Shown: positions 17,302 through 25,780 of the stretch, piece after piece | Layout of the letters: each line of letters begins with the position of its first letter | Numbering within the stretch: the stretch's first letter is position 1 | Program-made: the position numbers and the translations under genes | Source of the DNA: JAUNSR01 sp036655355 | GTDB lineage: Bacteria; Bacteroidota; Bacteroidia; Bacteroidales; JAUNSR01 | Reading direction: 5' to 3' | DNA length: 64,000 nucleotides | Assembly: GCA_036655355.1 (NCBI GenBank) | Contig: JAVVQG010000006.1 | Span: 124,001-188,000, forward strand | Notes under the pieces: model-generated | The model's database searches: none | The model's input: the letters and a program-made list of their open reading frames with translations, nothing else | Told to the model about the DNA's origin: nothing

Positions 17302-18366
17302 ATGGAAAACGAACAAATCGGTTCCGGATTTTATACTGGTGCCATGTTAGGAGCTGCCGTAGGAGATGCTGTAGGTTCCTTTTATGCCAATGAGAAGAAG
17401 AAAGAAACACCTCTCGCCATACTACGGTTCGGCGCCCTGATGCAACTGGCTGTCTTTACGGCGGAGGGGTTGTTGCGTGCAACCCACCGGGCAAAAATGC
17501 ACGGAACGAACGGCACTTTTGCCGAAATCATCTATGAATCTTATTTAAGATGGATGAAAACCCAGAGTGTCAACTACGATGATATTGTGAACCTGCCAGA
17601 AAAAGACGGATGGTTGATTCGACGCAGAGAACTCTATCACAAAGGTGCACCGCTGAAACGTACTTTGCGGGCGCTGAAAAGCAAGCGCATCGGCGATTTG
17701 GATCACCCATTAAACAAGGAAGCTGACTTTGAGGCTCTTCTGCCGGTATTGCCGGTGGGCTTGATGTTTCCCGGCGATGTAAAGGATGCTTTCCGGATTG
17801 CAGCGGAAGCCGCTGCTCTTACGCACGGAGCTCCCGAGGCGTATCTTTCAGCCGGATTCTATGCCGCATTGATCTCTTCGCTCGTAGCGGAGATTCCGCT
17901 GACAGAGGCCATTTCTCTTGCTTTGAAAGAACTTGAAACCTGGCCTAAACACCAAAAGGTGAAAGAGCGTATCATTACCTCCCTCTATTTCCTGGATGAA
18001 ACGGAGAACGACTCCTCCGAGGAGTTGCATGAAGATCTCACCCGTTTCGAAAATTCGTTTAAGAATTCAATCGCAGCTCAGGATATCCTTGCTTATTCCC
18101 TTTATTGTACCCTCAGATTTCAGGATGATTTCCGTGAAGCACTGTTGCGTTCGGTGCGTTATAAGGGCGCTCCCGAGGCTTGCGGTATGCTTGTGGGCTC
18201 GTTGTTGGGTGTTGTGAATGGAGAGGAATCCATCCCCAAGGATTGGCTCGAAGCTCTTAAACACAAAGACATCGTGTTGCAGGTTGCAGACGATTTGTTT
18301 ACAGGAATAAAAGGGGATATCTACTCTACGAACCGGGAATGGGCCGATAAATATCCCGGTTATTAA
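17302..18366 (+). CDS. ADP-ribosylglycohydrolase-fold protein lacking the metal-binding motifs (probable pseudoenzyme)
   Basis: 354 residues from the ATG at 17302. The family start GAMLGAAVGDAVG (13-25), the helix VFTAEGLLRA (51-60) and the central THGAPEAYLSAGF remain. However, the first Mg site that reads TDDTQMT in active relatives is GALMQLA here (44-50), and the second, usually GDSDS or GDTDT, is GAPEA (289-293). Both changes remove the aspartates that bind the two Mg ions needed to cleave ADP-ribose linkages. The reading frame is full length, without frameshift, so this looks like a maintained non-catalytic binder rather than decay. Cytoplasmic. comB follows 70 bp later on the same strand. 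Function unknown. Confidence 0.8.
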   Translation: MENEQIGSGFYTGAMLGAAVGDAVGSFYANEKKKETPLAILRFGALMQLAVFTAEGLLRATHRAKMHGTNGTFAEIIYESYLRWMKTQSVNYDDIVNLPEKDGWLIRRRELYHKGAPLKRTLRALKSKRIGDLDHPLNKEADFEALLPVLPVGLMFPGDVKDAFRIAAEAAALTHGAPEAYLSAGFYAALISSLVAEIPLTEAISLALKELETWPKHQKVKERIITSLYFLDETENDSSEELHEDLTRFENSFKNSIAAQDILAYSLYCTLRFQDDFREALLRSVRYKGAPEACGMLVGSLLGVVNGEESIPKDWLEALKHKDIVLQVADDLFTGIKGDIYSTNREWADKYPGY

Positions 18367-18436
18367 CTTCCACGCTGACAGATCAGAAATTATTATCTCG
18401 GTTTTAACCCCCGGAGATTTAAAATAAAAAAAGTAT

Positions 18437-19198
18437 ATGAATCAAATCGAAATTTGTTTTTCGCCCGCATTGATTAATCAATATCTCAAAAAGGAAGCGG
18501 TAGTGGTGATGACGGATGTTTTCAGAGCATCCACAACCATCTGTACCGCATTTGCCAACGGCGCGAAGAGCATAATTCCTGTAGCGACGCAGGAAGAGGC
18601 GTTAGCTTACAAAGAACAGGGCTATCTTACGGGCGCAGAAAGTAAAGTAGACCGATGTGATTTTGCCGATTTCGGGAATTCTCCCTATGAGTATACCCGC
18701 GAGAAGGTGGAAGGCAACGACATTGTGCTGACCACGAGTAATGGAACAAGAGCCGTGAAGTCTGCAGCTGATTGTTACCTGTTGTTGATCGGTGCCTTTG
18801 TGAATCTGCGTGCAGTTGCCGAACGCTGTAAAGCCGAGAAGAAAGATGTGCTGATCGTTTGTGCCGGATGGAAAGGCCGCATATGCGTAGAAGATTCACT
18901 CTTTGCAGGAGCACTCACTTCTTACCTGCTTGAGGATGATAACTTTAAGGCTGCTTCCGATGGTACCCGAATCGCTGTATCACTCTGGCATCATGCCAAT
19001 AAGGATTTTAATAAATACATCATGAAATCAGAGCATGCGGTGCGATTGTTATCGCATGGTTTTGAGGATGACCTTGAATATTGTCTGAAACAGAATATAC
19101 TGGATGTCGTTCCCGAGTTGAGCGGCAACCGTTTGATTTGTAATGCTTCTGATAATGTGCGGAGTAGGGGGTGCAGGGAGGCGGTAACCGTCGAATAA
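18437..19198 (+). CDS. comB: 2-phosphosulfolactate phosphatase family protein (ComB-like)
   Basis: 253 residues. Recognised by VVVMTDVFRASTTICTAF near the N-terminus, GAESKVDRCDFADFGNSP, and TTSNGTRAVKSA, which together characterise the ComB fold (Mg-dependent phosphatase first described in coenzyme M synthesis). In Bacteroidetes, which make no coenzyme M, the substrate is unclear; a role in sulfolactate metabolism or another acid phosphatase function is possible. The last 15 residues (after GNRLICNASD) are Arg/Cys-rich, longer than I expect, and may reflect extension into the spacer. A GC-rich terminator follows immediately. Confidence 0.85.
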   Translation: MNQIEICFSPALINQYLKKEAVVVMTDVFRASTTICTAFANGAKSIIPVATQEEALAYKEQGYLTGAESKVDRCDFADFGNSPYEYTREKVEGNDIVLTTSNGTRAVKSAADCYLLLIGAFVNLRAVAERCKAEKKDVLIVCAGWKGRICVEDSLFAGALTSYLLEDDNFKAASDGTRIAVSLWHHANKDFNKYIMKSEHAVRLLSHGFEDDLEYCLKQNILDVVPELSGNRLICNASDNVRSRGCREAVTVE

Positions 19199-19203
19199 CC
19201 CGT

Positions 19204-19234
19204 GAGCGCGAATTCTTTCGCGCTTCCTTTTTTT
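19204..19234 (+). terminator. Terminator behind comB
   Basis: GAGCGCGAA pairs with TTCGCGCTTC around a TTCT tetraloop, followed by a seven-T run on the plus strand. Confidence 0.85.
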
Positions 19235-19312
19235 CCGGATGCAATTCAAGGGTAATAGTTGTAATAAACATTAAAAAGCAGGAATTCTATATCGGATAAT
19301 CGGCTATCTACT

Positions 19313-19320
19313 TATATTTG
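19313..19320 (+). promoter_or_regulatory. -7 box for the metal-handling gene set
   Basis: TATATTTG, an exact TAnnTTTG match, lies 27 bp before the ATG at 19348. No clear -33 element is seen. Confidence 0.4.
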
Positions 19321-19347
19321 CCACTCAAATTAACAAAAACGCATCCG

Positions 19348-19761
19348 ATGCAATTCAACCGAAAATACATCATCACGCTACTTTTGGGTCTGACTTTACT
19401 GTTCAGATTCATCGCTCCCGCATATGGAGCGGAGGGGCATTGTGACCGTATGCTTGCCGGTGAGATTCATTGCTGTTGTATGTCGCAGTCTGCGGAATCT
19501 CCTTTGGACGAGCCGATTGTGAAACATGCCGGTTGCGGTTGTGAATTCAATGAACTTCCCGAAACGGAAGGATTCAAATCTCATGAATATACCAAAGCGC
19601 CTTCTCCTCGTATGATGCAGGAAGTGATGGCCGTACTTTCGGTGCTATTCATTGTACAGCCGTCATCGGCAGAAGAACTTCCTCACTTTGGTCCCGATCC
19701 TTATAGGACCAATCTATCCTCGCGTCATAAACTGGCGCTTTACTCCACGTTATTGATTTAA
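19348..19761 (+). CDS. Small Cys/His-rich exported protein, function unknown
   Basis: 137 residues from ATG 19348 (MQFNRKYIITLLLGLTLLF), giving a signal peptide ending near AYGAEG. An upstream ATG at 19318 overlaps the -7 box and is disfavoured. The mature part has clustered potential metal ligands, HCDRML...HCCCMSQ and HAGCGCEF, then a second hydrophobic stretch (MMQEVMAVLSVLFIV) followed by a PSSAEELPHFGPDPYR tail. I do not recognise a named family; small Cys-rich proteins of this kind are often found just upstream of TonB receptors in Bacteroidetes. Position before a TonB receptor and an HMA-domain protein suggests periplasmic metal binding or sensing (inference). Confidence 0.6.
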   Translation: MQFNRKYIITLLLGLTLLFRFIAPAYGAEGHCDRMLAGEIHCCCMSQSAESPLDEPIVKHAGCGCEFNELPETEGFKSHEYTKAPSPRMMQEVMAVLSVLFIVQPSSAEELPHFGPDPYRTNLSSRHKLALYSTLLI

Positions 19762-19876
19762 ACCGTTCGTAATGTAATGCTGTGTTTCAATAGAAACGCA
19801 GGGTATCGTCGTATTCTTTTGTCACAAAAAGGATAAGACGCTTTATATGCAAATGTTTGAAATCAATACGATAAAT

Positions 19877-22087
19877 ATGATCAAAAGATTATTCTCTATA
19901 TTGGTTGCGATTTTCTTCGTGACTACGCTTGTTTCTGCTGCCGGCATTGTACGCGGCGCAGTCTCTGATTCGGATAAACAGCCTGTTATCGGTGCTAACG
20001 TGTATTGGAAGAACACCAATAACGGTGTGGTAACCGATGAATCCGGAAAATTTGAAATCTCTACAAATGCTTCTTCAGACACTTTATTGGTAAGTTACAT
20101 CGGATTCCAAACTCACTCGATGGTGATAAAGGATCCCTCGGCTCCGCTCAACGTGACGCTTTGCGGTGAAGTAGCGTTGAATGAAGTGGTGGTGACTCCG
20201 CCTCCCACCGGTACGATGACGCTGAAGATGTCAACCATCAATTCGCAGAAAATAACGTCGCACGAACTGGGTCGCGCCGCCTGCTGTAACTTGGCCGAGA
20301 GTTTCGAGACGAATCCTTCGGTGGATGTATCCTACAGTGATGCCGCTACCGGAGCGAGACAGATTCAGCTTTTGGGTCTTTCCGGCAAGTATGTGCAGAT
20401 GATGACCGAACAGTTGCCTGCGTTTACCGGTGCAGCCTCGCTTTATGGTCTGAGTTACGTACCCGGACCGTGGATGGAAAGCATCCAAGTGTCAAAAGGG
20501 ACCTCTTCCGTGAAAAACGGTTACGACGCTTTGTCAGGTCAGATCAACATCGAATTTAAAAAACCACAGGATTCCGATCCGTTATCACTGAATCTGTTTG
20601 CCGCAGACAACGGACGACTTGAAGGAAATGCCGATGCGAACTTCAAATTGAATGAGAATCTCGCAACGGGAGTGCTTTTGCATTATTCAAAGGAGTTGAA
20701 AGCACATGACGGTAACGGCGACGGTTTTATGGACCTTCCACAGACCGAGCAGTTCAATCTCATGAACCGCTGGTATTATAAAAAGAACGGATTTATCTCA
20801 CAAAGTGTAGCCAATGTGCTGAGTGAATCGCGTAAAAGTGGACAGATGGCTCACGGTGATACTCCGCTTCATGATCCATATATGGTGGATATCCAAACCA
20901 AAAGAGGAAATGTTTATACGAAAAACGGTTATGTGTTCGGTGATGATAATAACACCAGCATCGCGATGATGCTATCGGGAACTTATCACGATCAGAAATC
21001 GGAATATGGAAAAAGATCGTTCGATGTATTGCAGAAAAATCTATACGCCAGCTTGTTGTTCGAACAGGAGTACAACCACGTGCACAACCTAAGCGCAGGG
21101 CTTTCGATGAACCTCGAAAGTTTTAAAGAGGCTATCGATCCGGCCACAATGGCGCTTTTACCCGGTTATGACTTAAACCGTACGGACGTGGTGACGGGGG
21201 CATTCGGACAATACACGCTTAACTTGGATCACAAATTAGTGGTACAGGCTGGTTTACGTGCGGACTATCATAAGAAATACGGAGCATTCGTAACGCCTCG
21301 CCTGCATGTGAAGTATGAGATTGCACCATGGTTAATTTCCCGTCTGTCGGCAGGGAAGGGATATCGGATTTCGAACCCTCTTGTAGAGAATAGCTTCCTT
21401 TTGGCGAGCAGTCGCAGACTTTCAATCGCCAATGAGTTGAATCCGTTGGAAAGTGCATGGAATTACGGTGCGGCTCTCTCTTCTACGATTCCTGTATTCG
21501 GAAAAGATTTGCAATTGAACCTGGAGTGGTATTATACCGATTTCCAGAATCAGGTTGTTGCGGATATGGATGCGGATGCCCATCAGGTGGTATTAAAGAA
21601 CAACGAGGGTCGTTCTTACTCAAGTTCGGTACAGGTTGAGGCTACTTATCCTTTCTTTAAAGGGTTTACACTTACGGGAGCTTTCCGGTATACCGATGCA
21701 AAAACCAATTATAACGGTGAGTTGCGTGAACGTTACTTGAATAGTCGCTATAAAGGAATGGTGACGGCTTCGTATCAGACGAACATGGAGAAATGGCAGT
21801 TTGACCTGACCGCCCAGTTCAACGGTCCCGGTCGAATGCCGGATCCGGATGCTTTGAATCCGCTTTGGGATAAGGAGTATAGCGGTTATACCGGTTTGAA
21901 TGCACAGGTGACGAAGAATTTCCGGAGATGGTCTATCTATCTGGGGGGAGAGAATCTTTTGAATTTCAAACAGGCCAATCCGATCGTCGATGCATCTAAT
22001 CCGTGGGGTGAGAATTTTGACGCTACGATGGTTTGGGGACCGGTTCACGGCAGAAAACTTTATACCGGAATCCGTTTCAATCTTTAA
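19877..22087 (+). CDS. TonB-dependent receptor, probable heavy-metal/copper type
   Basis: 736 residues from MIKRLFSILVAIFF at 19877, the start that gives a normal signal peptide. Order: carboxypeptidase-regulatory-like beta-sandwich (residues about 25-105, GIVRGAVSDSDKQPVIGANV, with YIGFQTHS), plug domain (about 115-240, including a conserved double Cys in RAACCNLAESFETNPSVDVS), then a 22-strand barrel ending in Phe-Asn-Leu (RFNL). It imports a ligand across the outer membrane using TonB energy. The flanking Cys-rich protein and HMA protein suggest copper or another soft metal (inference). The CC pair in the plug could bind metal. Confidence 0.9.
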   Translation: MIKRLFSILVAIFFVTTLVSAAGIVRGAVSDSDKQPVIGANVYWKNTNNGVVTDESGKFEISTNASSDTLLVSYIGFQTHSMVIKDPSAPLNVTLCGEVALNEVVVTPPPTGTMTLKMSTINSQKITSHELGRAACCNLAESFETNPSVDVSYSDAATGARQIQLLGLSGKYVQMMTEQLPAFTGAASLYGLSYVPGPWMESIQVSKGTSSVKNGYDALSGQINIEFKKPQDSDPLSLNLFAADNGRLEGNADANFKLNENLATGVLLHYSKELKAHDGNGDGFMDLPQTEQFNLMNRWYYKKNGFISQSVANVLSESRKSGQMAHGDTPLHDPYMVDIQTKRGNVYTKNGYVFGDDNNTSIAMMLSGTYHDQKSEYGKRSFDVLQKNLYASLLFEQEYNHVHNLSAGLSMNLESFKEAIDPATMALLPGYDLNRTDVVTGAFGQYTLNLDHKLVVQAGLRADYHKKYGAFVTPRLHVKYEIAPWLISRLSAGKGYRISNPLVENSFLLASSRRLSIANELNPLESAWNYGAALSSTIPVFGKDLQLNLEWYYTDFQNQVVADMDADAHQVVLKNNEGRSYSSSVQVEATYPFFKGFTLTGAFRYTDAKTNYNGELRERYLNSRYKGMVTASYQTNMEKWQFDLTAQFNGPGRMPDPDALNPLWDKEYSGYTGLNAQVTKNFRRWSIYLGGENLLNFKQANPIVDASNPWGENFDATMVWGPVHGRKLYTGIRFNL

Positions 22088-22154
22088 AAGAAGTACTCCA
22101 ATATTGGTGTGGCTTCGAATGGCACGAGTTACAAACTCGTGCCTGGAATCATCC

Positions 22155-22258
22155 ACAAATGAGATCGCCATAGCTCATCTAAAGTTGAGTTACCCAACAG
22201 AAGGTATATTAATGGCGCATTTGATCTTAATATTAAAAAATTAAACTATCTACAAATG
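22155..22258 (+). repeat. Dispersed CAAATG repeat, copy C (full length, carries a start codon)
   Basis: Left ACAAATGAGATCGCCATAG at 22155, middle ATGGCGCATTTGATC near 22212-22226, right end ACAAATG at 22252-22258. The period is 97 bp. The last three bases are the ATG of the HMA gene, and the 12 bases ACAAATGAGATC occur identically at both ends. Confidence 0.85.
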
Positions 22259-22600
22259 AGATCTTTAAATAAACTATTCGCTGTATTATTTGTGTCAGTT
22301 CTTACCACTTTTGCCGTATCGGCACAAACCGATAAAAAGGAGAAACAACGTGTACGTTTCGCCGTAGAACTTGATTGTCACTCTTGCATCAACAAGATTA
22401 ATAAGAATATCCCTTATGAAAAGGGAGTAACCGATTTGGCTTCCAGTTTGGAGGGTCAATGGGTAGAGGTGGAATTCCGAGGCGATAAAACCGATACGAC
22501 GAAATTGATTCAAGCTTTCAAGCAAATCGGTAAGGATGCCAAAGTGATTGAGACAACACCGCAGACCACACCGGCGACAACTCCGAAGGCAACAAAATAA
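22256..22600 (+). CDS. Periplasmic heavy-metal-associated (HMA) domain protein
   Basis: 114 residues: a signal peptide (residues 1-23, ending FAVSAQ), then one ferredoxin-like HMA domain with a CxxC metal motif in ELDCHSCINKI, a beta-strand and helix pattern ending KQIGKDAKVIE, and a Thr/Pro/Lys-rich tail. HMA domains bind copper(I), zinc or similar ions. As an exported form next to a TonB receptor it would act as a periplasmic metal carrier. Its start codon lies within the terminal ACAAATG of repeat copy C, so its 5' region is made of repeat sequence. A strong terminator follows. Confidence 0.85.
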   Translation: MRSLNKLFAVLFVSVLTTFAVSAQTDKKEKQRVRFAVELDCHSCINKINKNIPYEKGVTDLASSLEGQWVEVEFRGDKTDTTKLIQAFKQIGKDAKVIETTPQTTPATTPKATK

Positions 22601-22658
22601 GAGGCTGAAGGGAGTACTCCTACATCGTCATAGGTTAATGTGCTGTAATAAATAACGC

Positions 22659-22710
22659 AACAGAGGCTGCCCGATTCATTCGCATGAATTTGGGACAGCC
22701 TCTGTTTTTT
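22659..22710. terminator. Terminator behind the HMA gene
   Basis: AACAGAGGCTG...CC pairs with GG...CAGCCTCTGTT followed by TTTTTT on the plus strand. It separates this transcript from the convergent fimbrillin-like gene. Confidence 0.85.
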
Positions 22711-22732
22711 ATCGTTTACAGGACGATGTTAT

Positions 22733-24169
22733 TTATTTTACACCACTAAGCGAGATGTTCGTAATACGGAAACCAACCGTGTTGTAATCAGTTTCAGATA
22801 GGAATTCAATCGCTGTCGTACCTTTCGGCAAAACAAGTTCTATTGTCTGGAACTTGTCTGCCGGAGTAAGCTGTTTCGAAGGAACGGAAAGTTCAGTTTC
22901 GTCAGCGAATACGCGGATTACATTCTGGTCTTTCGTCTGATTAACCGCTAGGTCATACGTAAGTTTCAAGTTCGAATAGCCTGCAGTGGAAAATCCGGAG
23001 ATTTTGAATGCAGCGCTTTTGTCCGGAACAGTAGCCGTACTTGTCGGCAACCACAAATGTGCCGGTAATGTTGACGTTGAACGTACATCGGCATAACTGT
23101 AACCCGCTGTTTGGAGACGGTCTGTGAAAGTCAGCACGCCGTAGTTGTCATAGTCGGTATATTTATCCACTGAAACCCAGTTGTTGCCAACTTTTACCGG
23201 TGCACCGAACGTCTCAAGGAAAATTACCTCGTAATCACCCGGATTTGGCTCCGGTGAGGGATCGGTTGCACCTCCGTCAAGGTCGATGTCGATATCCCCG
23301 CCCGTTACGACCGTCCAGTCCGTGATTGTAGCATTTCCTACAACCACAGTAGGTTTACCGTCGTTTTCATTGATGGATACTTTGAAAGTATAAGAAGTTG
23401 CCTCTTTCAGCTCCATTCCAGCTACCGAGTGACGGTAAGTCTGTGAACCGATCGTGAAATTCAGCGTTGCGTTTGCGTCAAGCGCTCCTGCCGGTAAAAC
23501 AATTGCCTCCGCTCTCCAGTTTTTAGCACTCGGAGCAGTTAGCTTATATGTGATAGGTGCTACATTTCCGGAGATGGTTTCGAAAGATCCCATGTTAAGG
23601 CTCAGTGCACCCATTGTTTCCGTTCCCTCAAGCGTTACGTCTTTTAGTTCGGCATCCGAAGTGGAGCTAACTTCAAGTAGAATCCGCGATAACTTGTGAG
23701 TAAAGTTCAACGGAACCGCTTTGGAAAGGTTATTGAATCCGGTAGAAGTAGCGGCATAAAGAAGGTCTATGTTCGATTGTACCGATTGATCCGACACGTT
23801 CACGCTTACTTTTTGCTCCGTTACCGTAGCCGTGTAGGGGTAATAAGCTACAAAATCCACTTTCTCGCCCGTAGCCGGAAAGTAAAGAGCCTGTTCGGCG
23901 CCATCGTGTACCAGATTGCCCGCTACAGAAGCGTTATAGCGTTTGTTCTCTTCTAAAAATCCTGCAAGAGCATTGTCTGCTTTCTTCATAAAGATACCCA
24001 CTTGGTCACCTTCATTCCAACTGTTATCCGCAACTCGTGAAATAGAAGAAATAAAAGAAACTGCTTGAGCACCACTTTCATCCTCCTTAAAAAAATCATC
24101 CTGACTGCAAGCTGAAAGAGTCATTAACCCGATCACCGACAGTGCCCCCCATTTTCTTAAATTCGCCAT
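22733..24169 (-). CDS. Fimbrillin-like (Mfa-type) surface lipoprotein with C-terminal beta-sandwich
   Basis: 478 residues. Lipoprotein signal with lipobox LSAC (Cys about residue 21). The N-terminal about 270 residues match the fimbrillin/Mfa-like pattern (NEGDQVGIFMKKAD, VDFVAYYPYTA, LNFTHKLSRILLEV) and are paralogous to the N-terminus of the neighbouring nuclease. An Asp/Pro-rich linker (near 295-315) leads to a jelly-roll-like domain (IFLETFGAPVKVGNNW to the end) of a type that often accompanies secreted enzymes. It lies 21 bp behind the nuclease gene in the same direction, so the two are co-transcribed. A surface adhesin or substrate-binding partner of the nuclease is likely (inference). 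Confidence 0.75.
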   Translation of the reverse strand: MANLRKWGALSVIGLMTLSACSQDDFFKEDESGAQAVSFISSISRVADNSWNEGDQVGIFMKKADNALAGFLEENKRYNASVAGNLVHDGAEQALYFPATGEKVDFVAYYPYTATVTEQKVSVNVSDQSVQSNIDLLYAATSTGFNNLSKAVPLNFTHKLSRILLEVSSTSDAELKDVTLEGTETMGALSLNMGSFETISGNVAPITYKLTAPSAKNWRAEAIVLPAGALDANATLNFTIGSQTYRHSVAGMELKEATSYTFKVSINENDGKPTVVVGNATITDWTVVTGGDIDIDLDGGATDPSPEPNPGDYEVIFLETFGAPVKVGNNWVSVDKYTDYDNYGVLTFTDRLQTAGYSYADVRSTSTLPAHLWLPTSTATVPDKSAAFKISGFSTAGYSNLKLTYDLAVNQTKDQNVIRVFADETELSVPSKQLTPADKFQTIELVLPKGTTAIEFLSETDYNTVGFRITNISLSGVK

Positions 24170-24190
24170 TTTATTATAATTTATAGTAGA

Positions 24191-25780
24191 TTATTGCCAT
24201 TGAGATTTATTCAACGTTGCCTTTGCCGATGCATCGATTGTCGGGAAGAAAGTGAATCCGGTGAGATCTTCAAGTTCTTTTACAGAAACAGCTTCGTTCA
24301 TGTAGTTGTTACCGGTGTAATCCTTGTTGTCGAATTTGAATCCAATCGTGATGAATGTGCCGTTTACTTTTCGGGCAAGAGCCTTGAAATAATACTCCGG
24401 AACAGCCATCTCTTTCATATACTGTACGTTGGCCAACGGAGGTATGGCACCGGTTACCACGAAAACGGTATCCGTTCCTGTTCTCCATGAACGCACCTGG
24501 TTTTCAAGTGCCGCCCAAATGGACTGATTCAGTTTGGCTCCTTTCTGAGGAGTCATATTGCTATAATAGAATGTCGTTTTGTTTGTTTCCTTATCGCAGG
24601 TGCGATCGCCGCTTGGCAACTGATGACCGCGGTCGTATCCGTTACCGCCATATCCGCTTGACAAGTTACCCTGCATTGAAGCCGGAATCTTAGGGTCGAA
24701 GTTCCAGGCATCCGTTCTACCGGAGGTGCCGGTACATGCCGGGAAGAGAGGGTAAGCAACCCAATAGGCGATTCGGTGTTTTTTGCTGTAAAGCATGCTG
24801 TAGTTACGCATCTCTTTGCCTGAAACGGGATCTGTCATTTCGTTCGGCATGTAGTGATTTACATACATCAGATCTTCATCAGCCAACATCGATTCGGTGA
24901 TCATCGGTGTTTCGCGCCATTTCAGGTAATCCCCTTCTGGAGAAACTTCAGGTTCCTTTCCGGTAATGTTTACATTGAAATTGTATTGTTTTCCTTTTTC
25001 AAGTTCGGTGAGTCCCAGAGCGTATGCGACTTCCTTTTCATCTTGGACCACCACCAGTTTTAGGTCGGAAACGGCTGTCCCGGGCATAAGTATTGCCTGT
25101 GCCGTACCGGAAAGTCCATTTAATGTTGGGTAAAGATTGATTGTTGAAACCGAATTTTCATCCGCGGCGATGATCCCATCGGCGAGGTTGAACGTACCTT
25201 GGGTTTTCGCTCCGGAAATACGCACGGAAAGGTTTTTCCATACCGAGATATGGTTGGCTTTCAAGTGGAAAACCACACGGGAGAGTTGATGAGAGAACGT
25301 AAGGTTTAATGCATTCGGCTGATCGGCGATTCCGGTCAGGTTGTTGGAATACAACAGATCGATCGCTTCAGAATCGCGTTGATCCGCTACGTTGATCGGG
25401 TAGAGGTTTCCTTCCTGCAGATTCGTGTAGGGATAATAGGCGATGAAATCAACACCTTGCTTGTCATCACCCCATGAAATTCCTGCAGCAGCGGGTTTAA
25501 AATATCCGTCGCCCTTTTGTGTCGTATAAAGCACATTTTCGGCTCCGGCGATCACCGTTTCCGGTGCAAGCGGTTGGTCGGCTTGTTTCATAAATACACC
25601 GATTGAATCATTTGCAGACCATGTCGTACCGAAAGCTCGGGTGAGTAGGGCCGATTCAACCTTTGAATTGAAATGGATAACCTTTTTCTGTGAATCCGGT
25701 GTCTGTTTGAGAACCTCATCCTGACTGCAGCCGGTCAGGGCAATTAATAGAGTCATCCCCCACACGTTCTTTTTCATCAT
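24191..25780 (-). CDS. Lipoprotein fusing a fimbrillin-like domain to a DNA/RNA non-specific endonuclease
   Basis: 529 residues. Lipobox LTGC at about residue 18 anchors the protein. Residues about 30-270 are a fimbrillin/Mfa-like domain (SANDSIGVFMKQAD, VDFIAYYPYTN, LTFSHQLSRVVF). The C-terminal about 240 residues are a beta-beta-alpha-metal nuclease of the NucA/Endonuclease_NS type: the catalytic motif GYDRGHQLPSGDR and the Mg-binding helix SNMTPQKGAKLNQSIWAAL are intact. The nuclease would degrade DNA or RNA at the cell surface. Either of two adjacent ATGs (25780, 25777) may be used. It is first in a two-gene unit with the paralogous lipoprotein. Confidence 0.85.
   Translation of the reverse strand: MMKKNVWGMTLLIALTGCSQDEVLKQTPDSQKKVIHFNSKVESALLTRAFGTTWSANDSIGVFMKQADQPLAPETVIAGAENVLYTTQKGDGYFKPAAAGISWGDDKQGVDFIAYYPYTNLQEGNLYPINVADQRDSEAIDLLYSNNLTGIADQPNALNLTFSHQLSRVVFHLKANHISVWKNLSVRISGAKTQGTFNLADGIIAADENSVSTINLYPTLNGLSGTAQAILMPGTAVSDLKLVVVQDEKEVAYALGLTELEKGKQYNFNVNITGKEPEVSPEGDYLKWRETPMITESMLADEDLMYVNHYMPNEMTDPVSGKEMRNYSMLYSKKHRIAYWVAYPLFPACTGTSGRTDAWNFDPKIPASMQGNLSSGYGGNGYDRGHQLPSGDRTCDKETNKTTFYYSNMTPQKGAKLNQSIWAALENQVRSWRTGTDTVFVVTGAIPPLANVQYMKEMAVPEYYFKALARKVNGTFITIGFKFDNKDYTGNNYMNEAVSVKELEDLTGFTFFPTIDASAKATLNKSQWQ

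Noticed and set aside
21990..22244. Small ORF after the TonB receptor
   Set aside because: It starts inside the receptor in another frame and runs through repeat C; the apparent peptide is repeat sequence.
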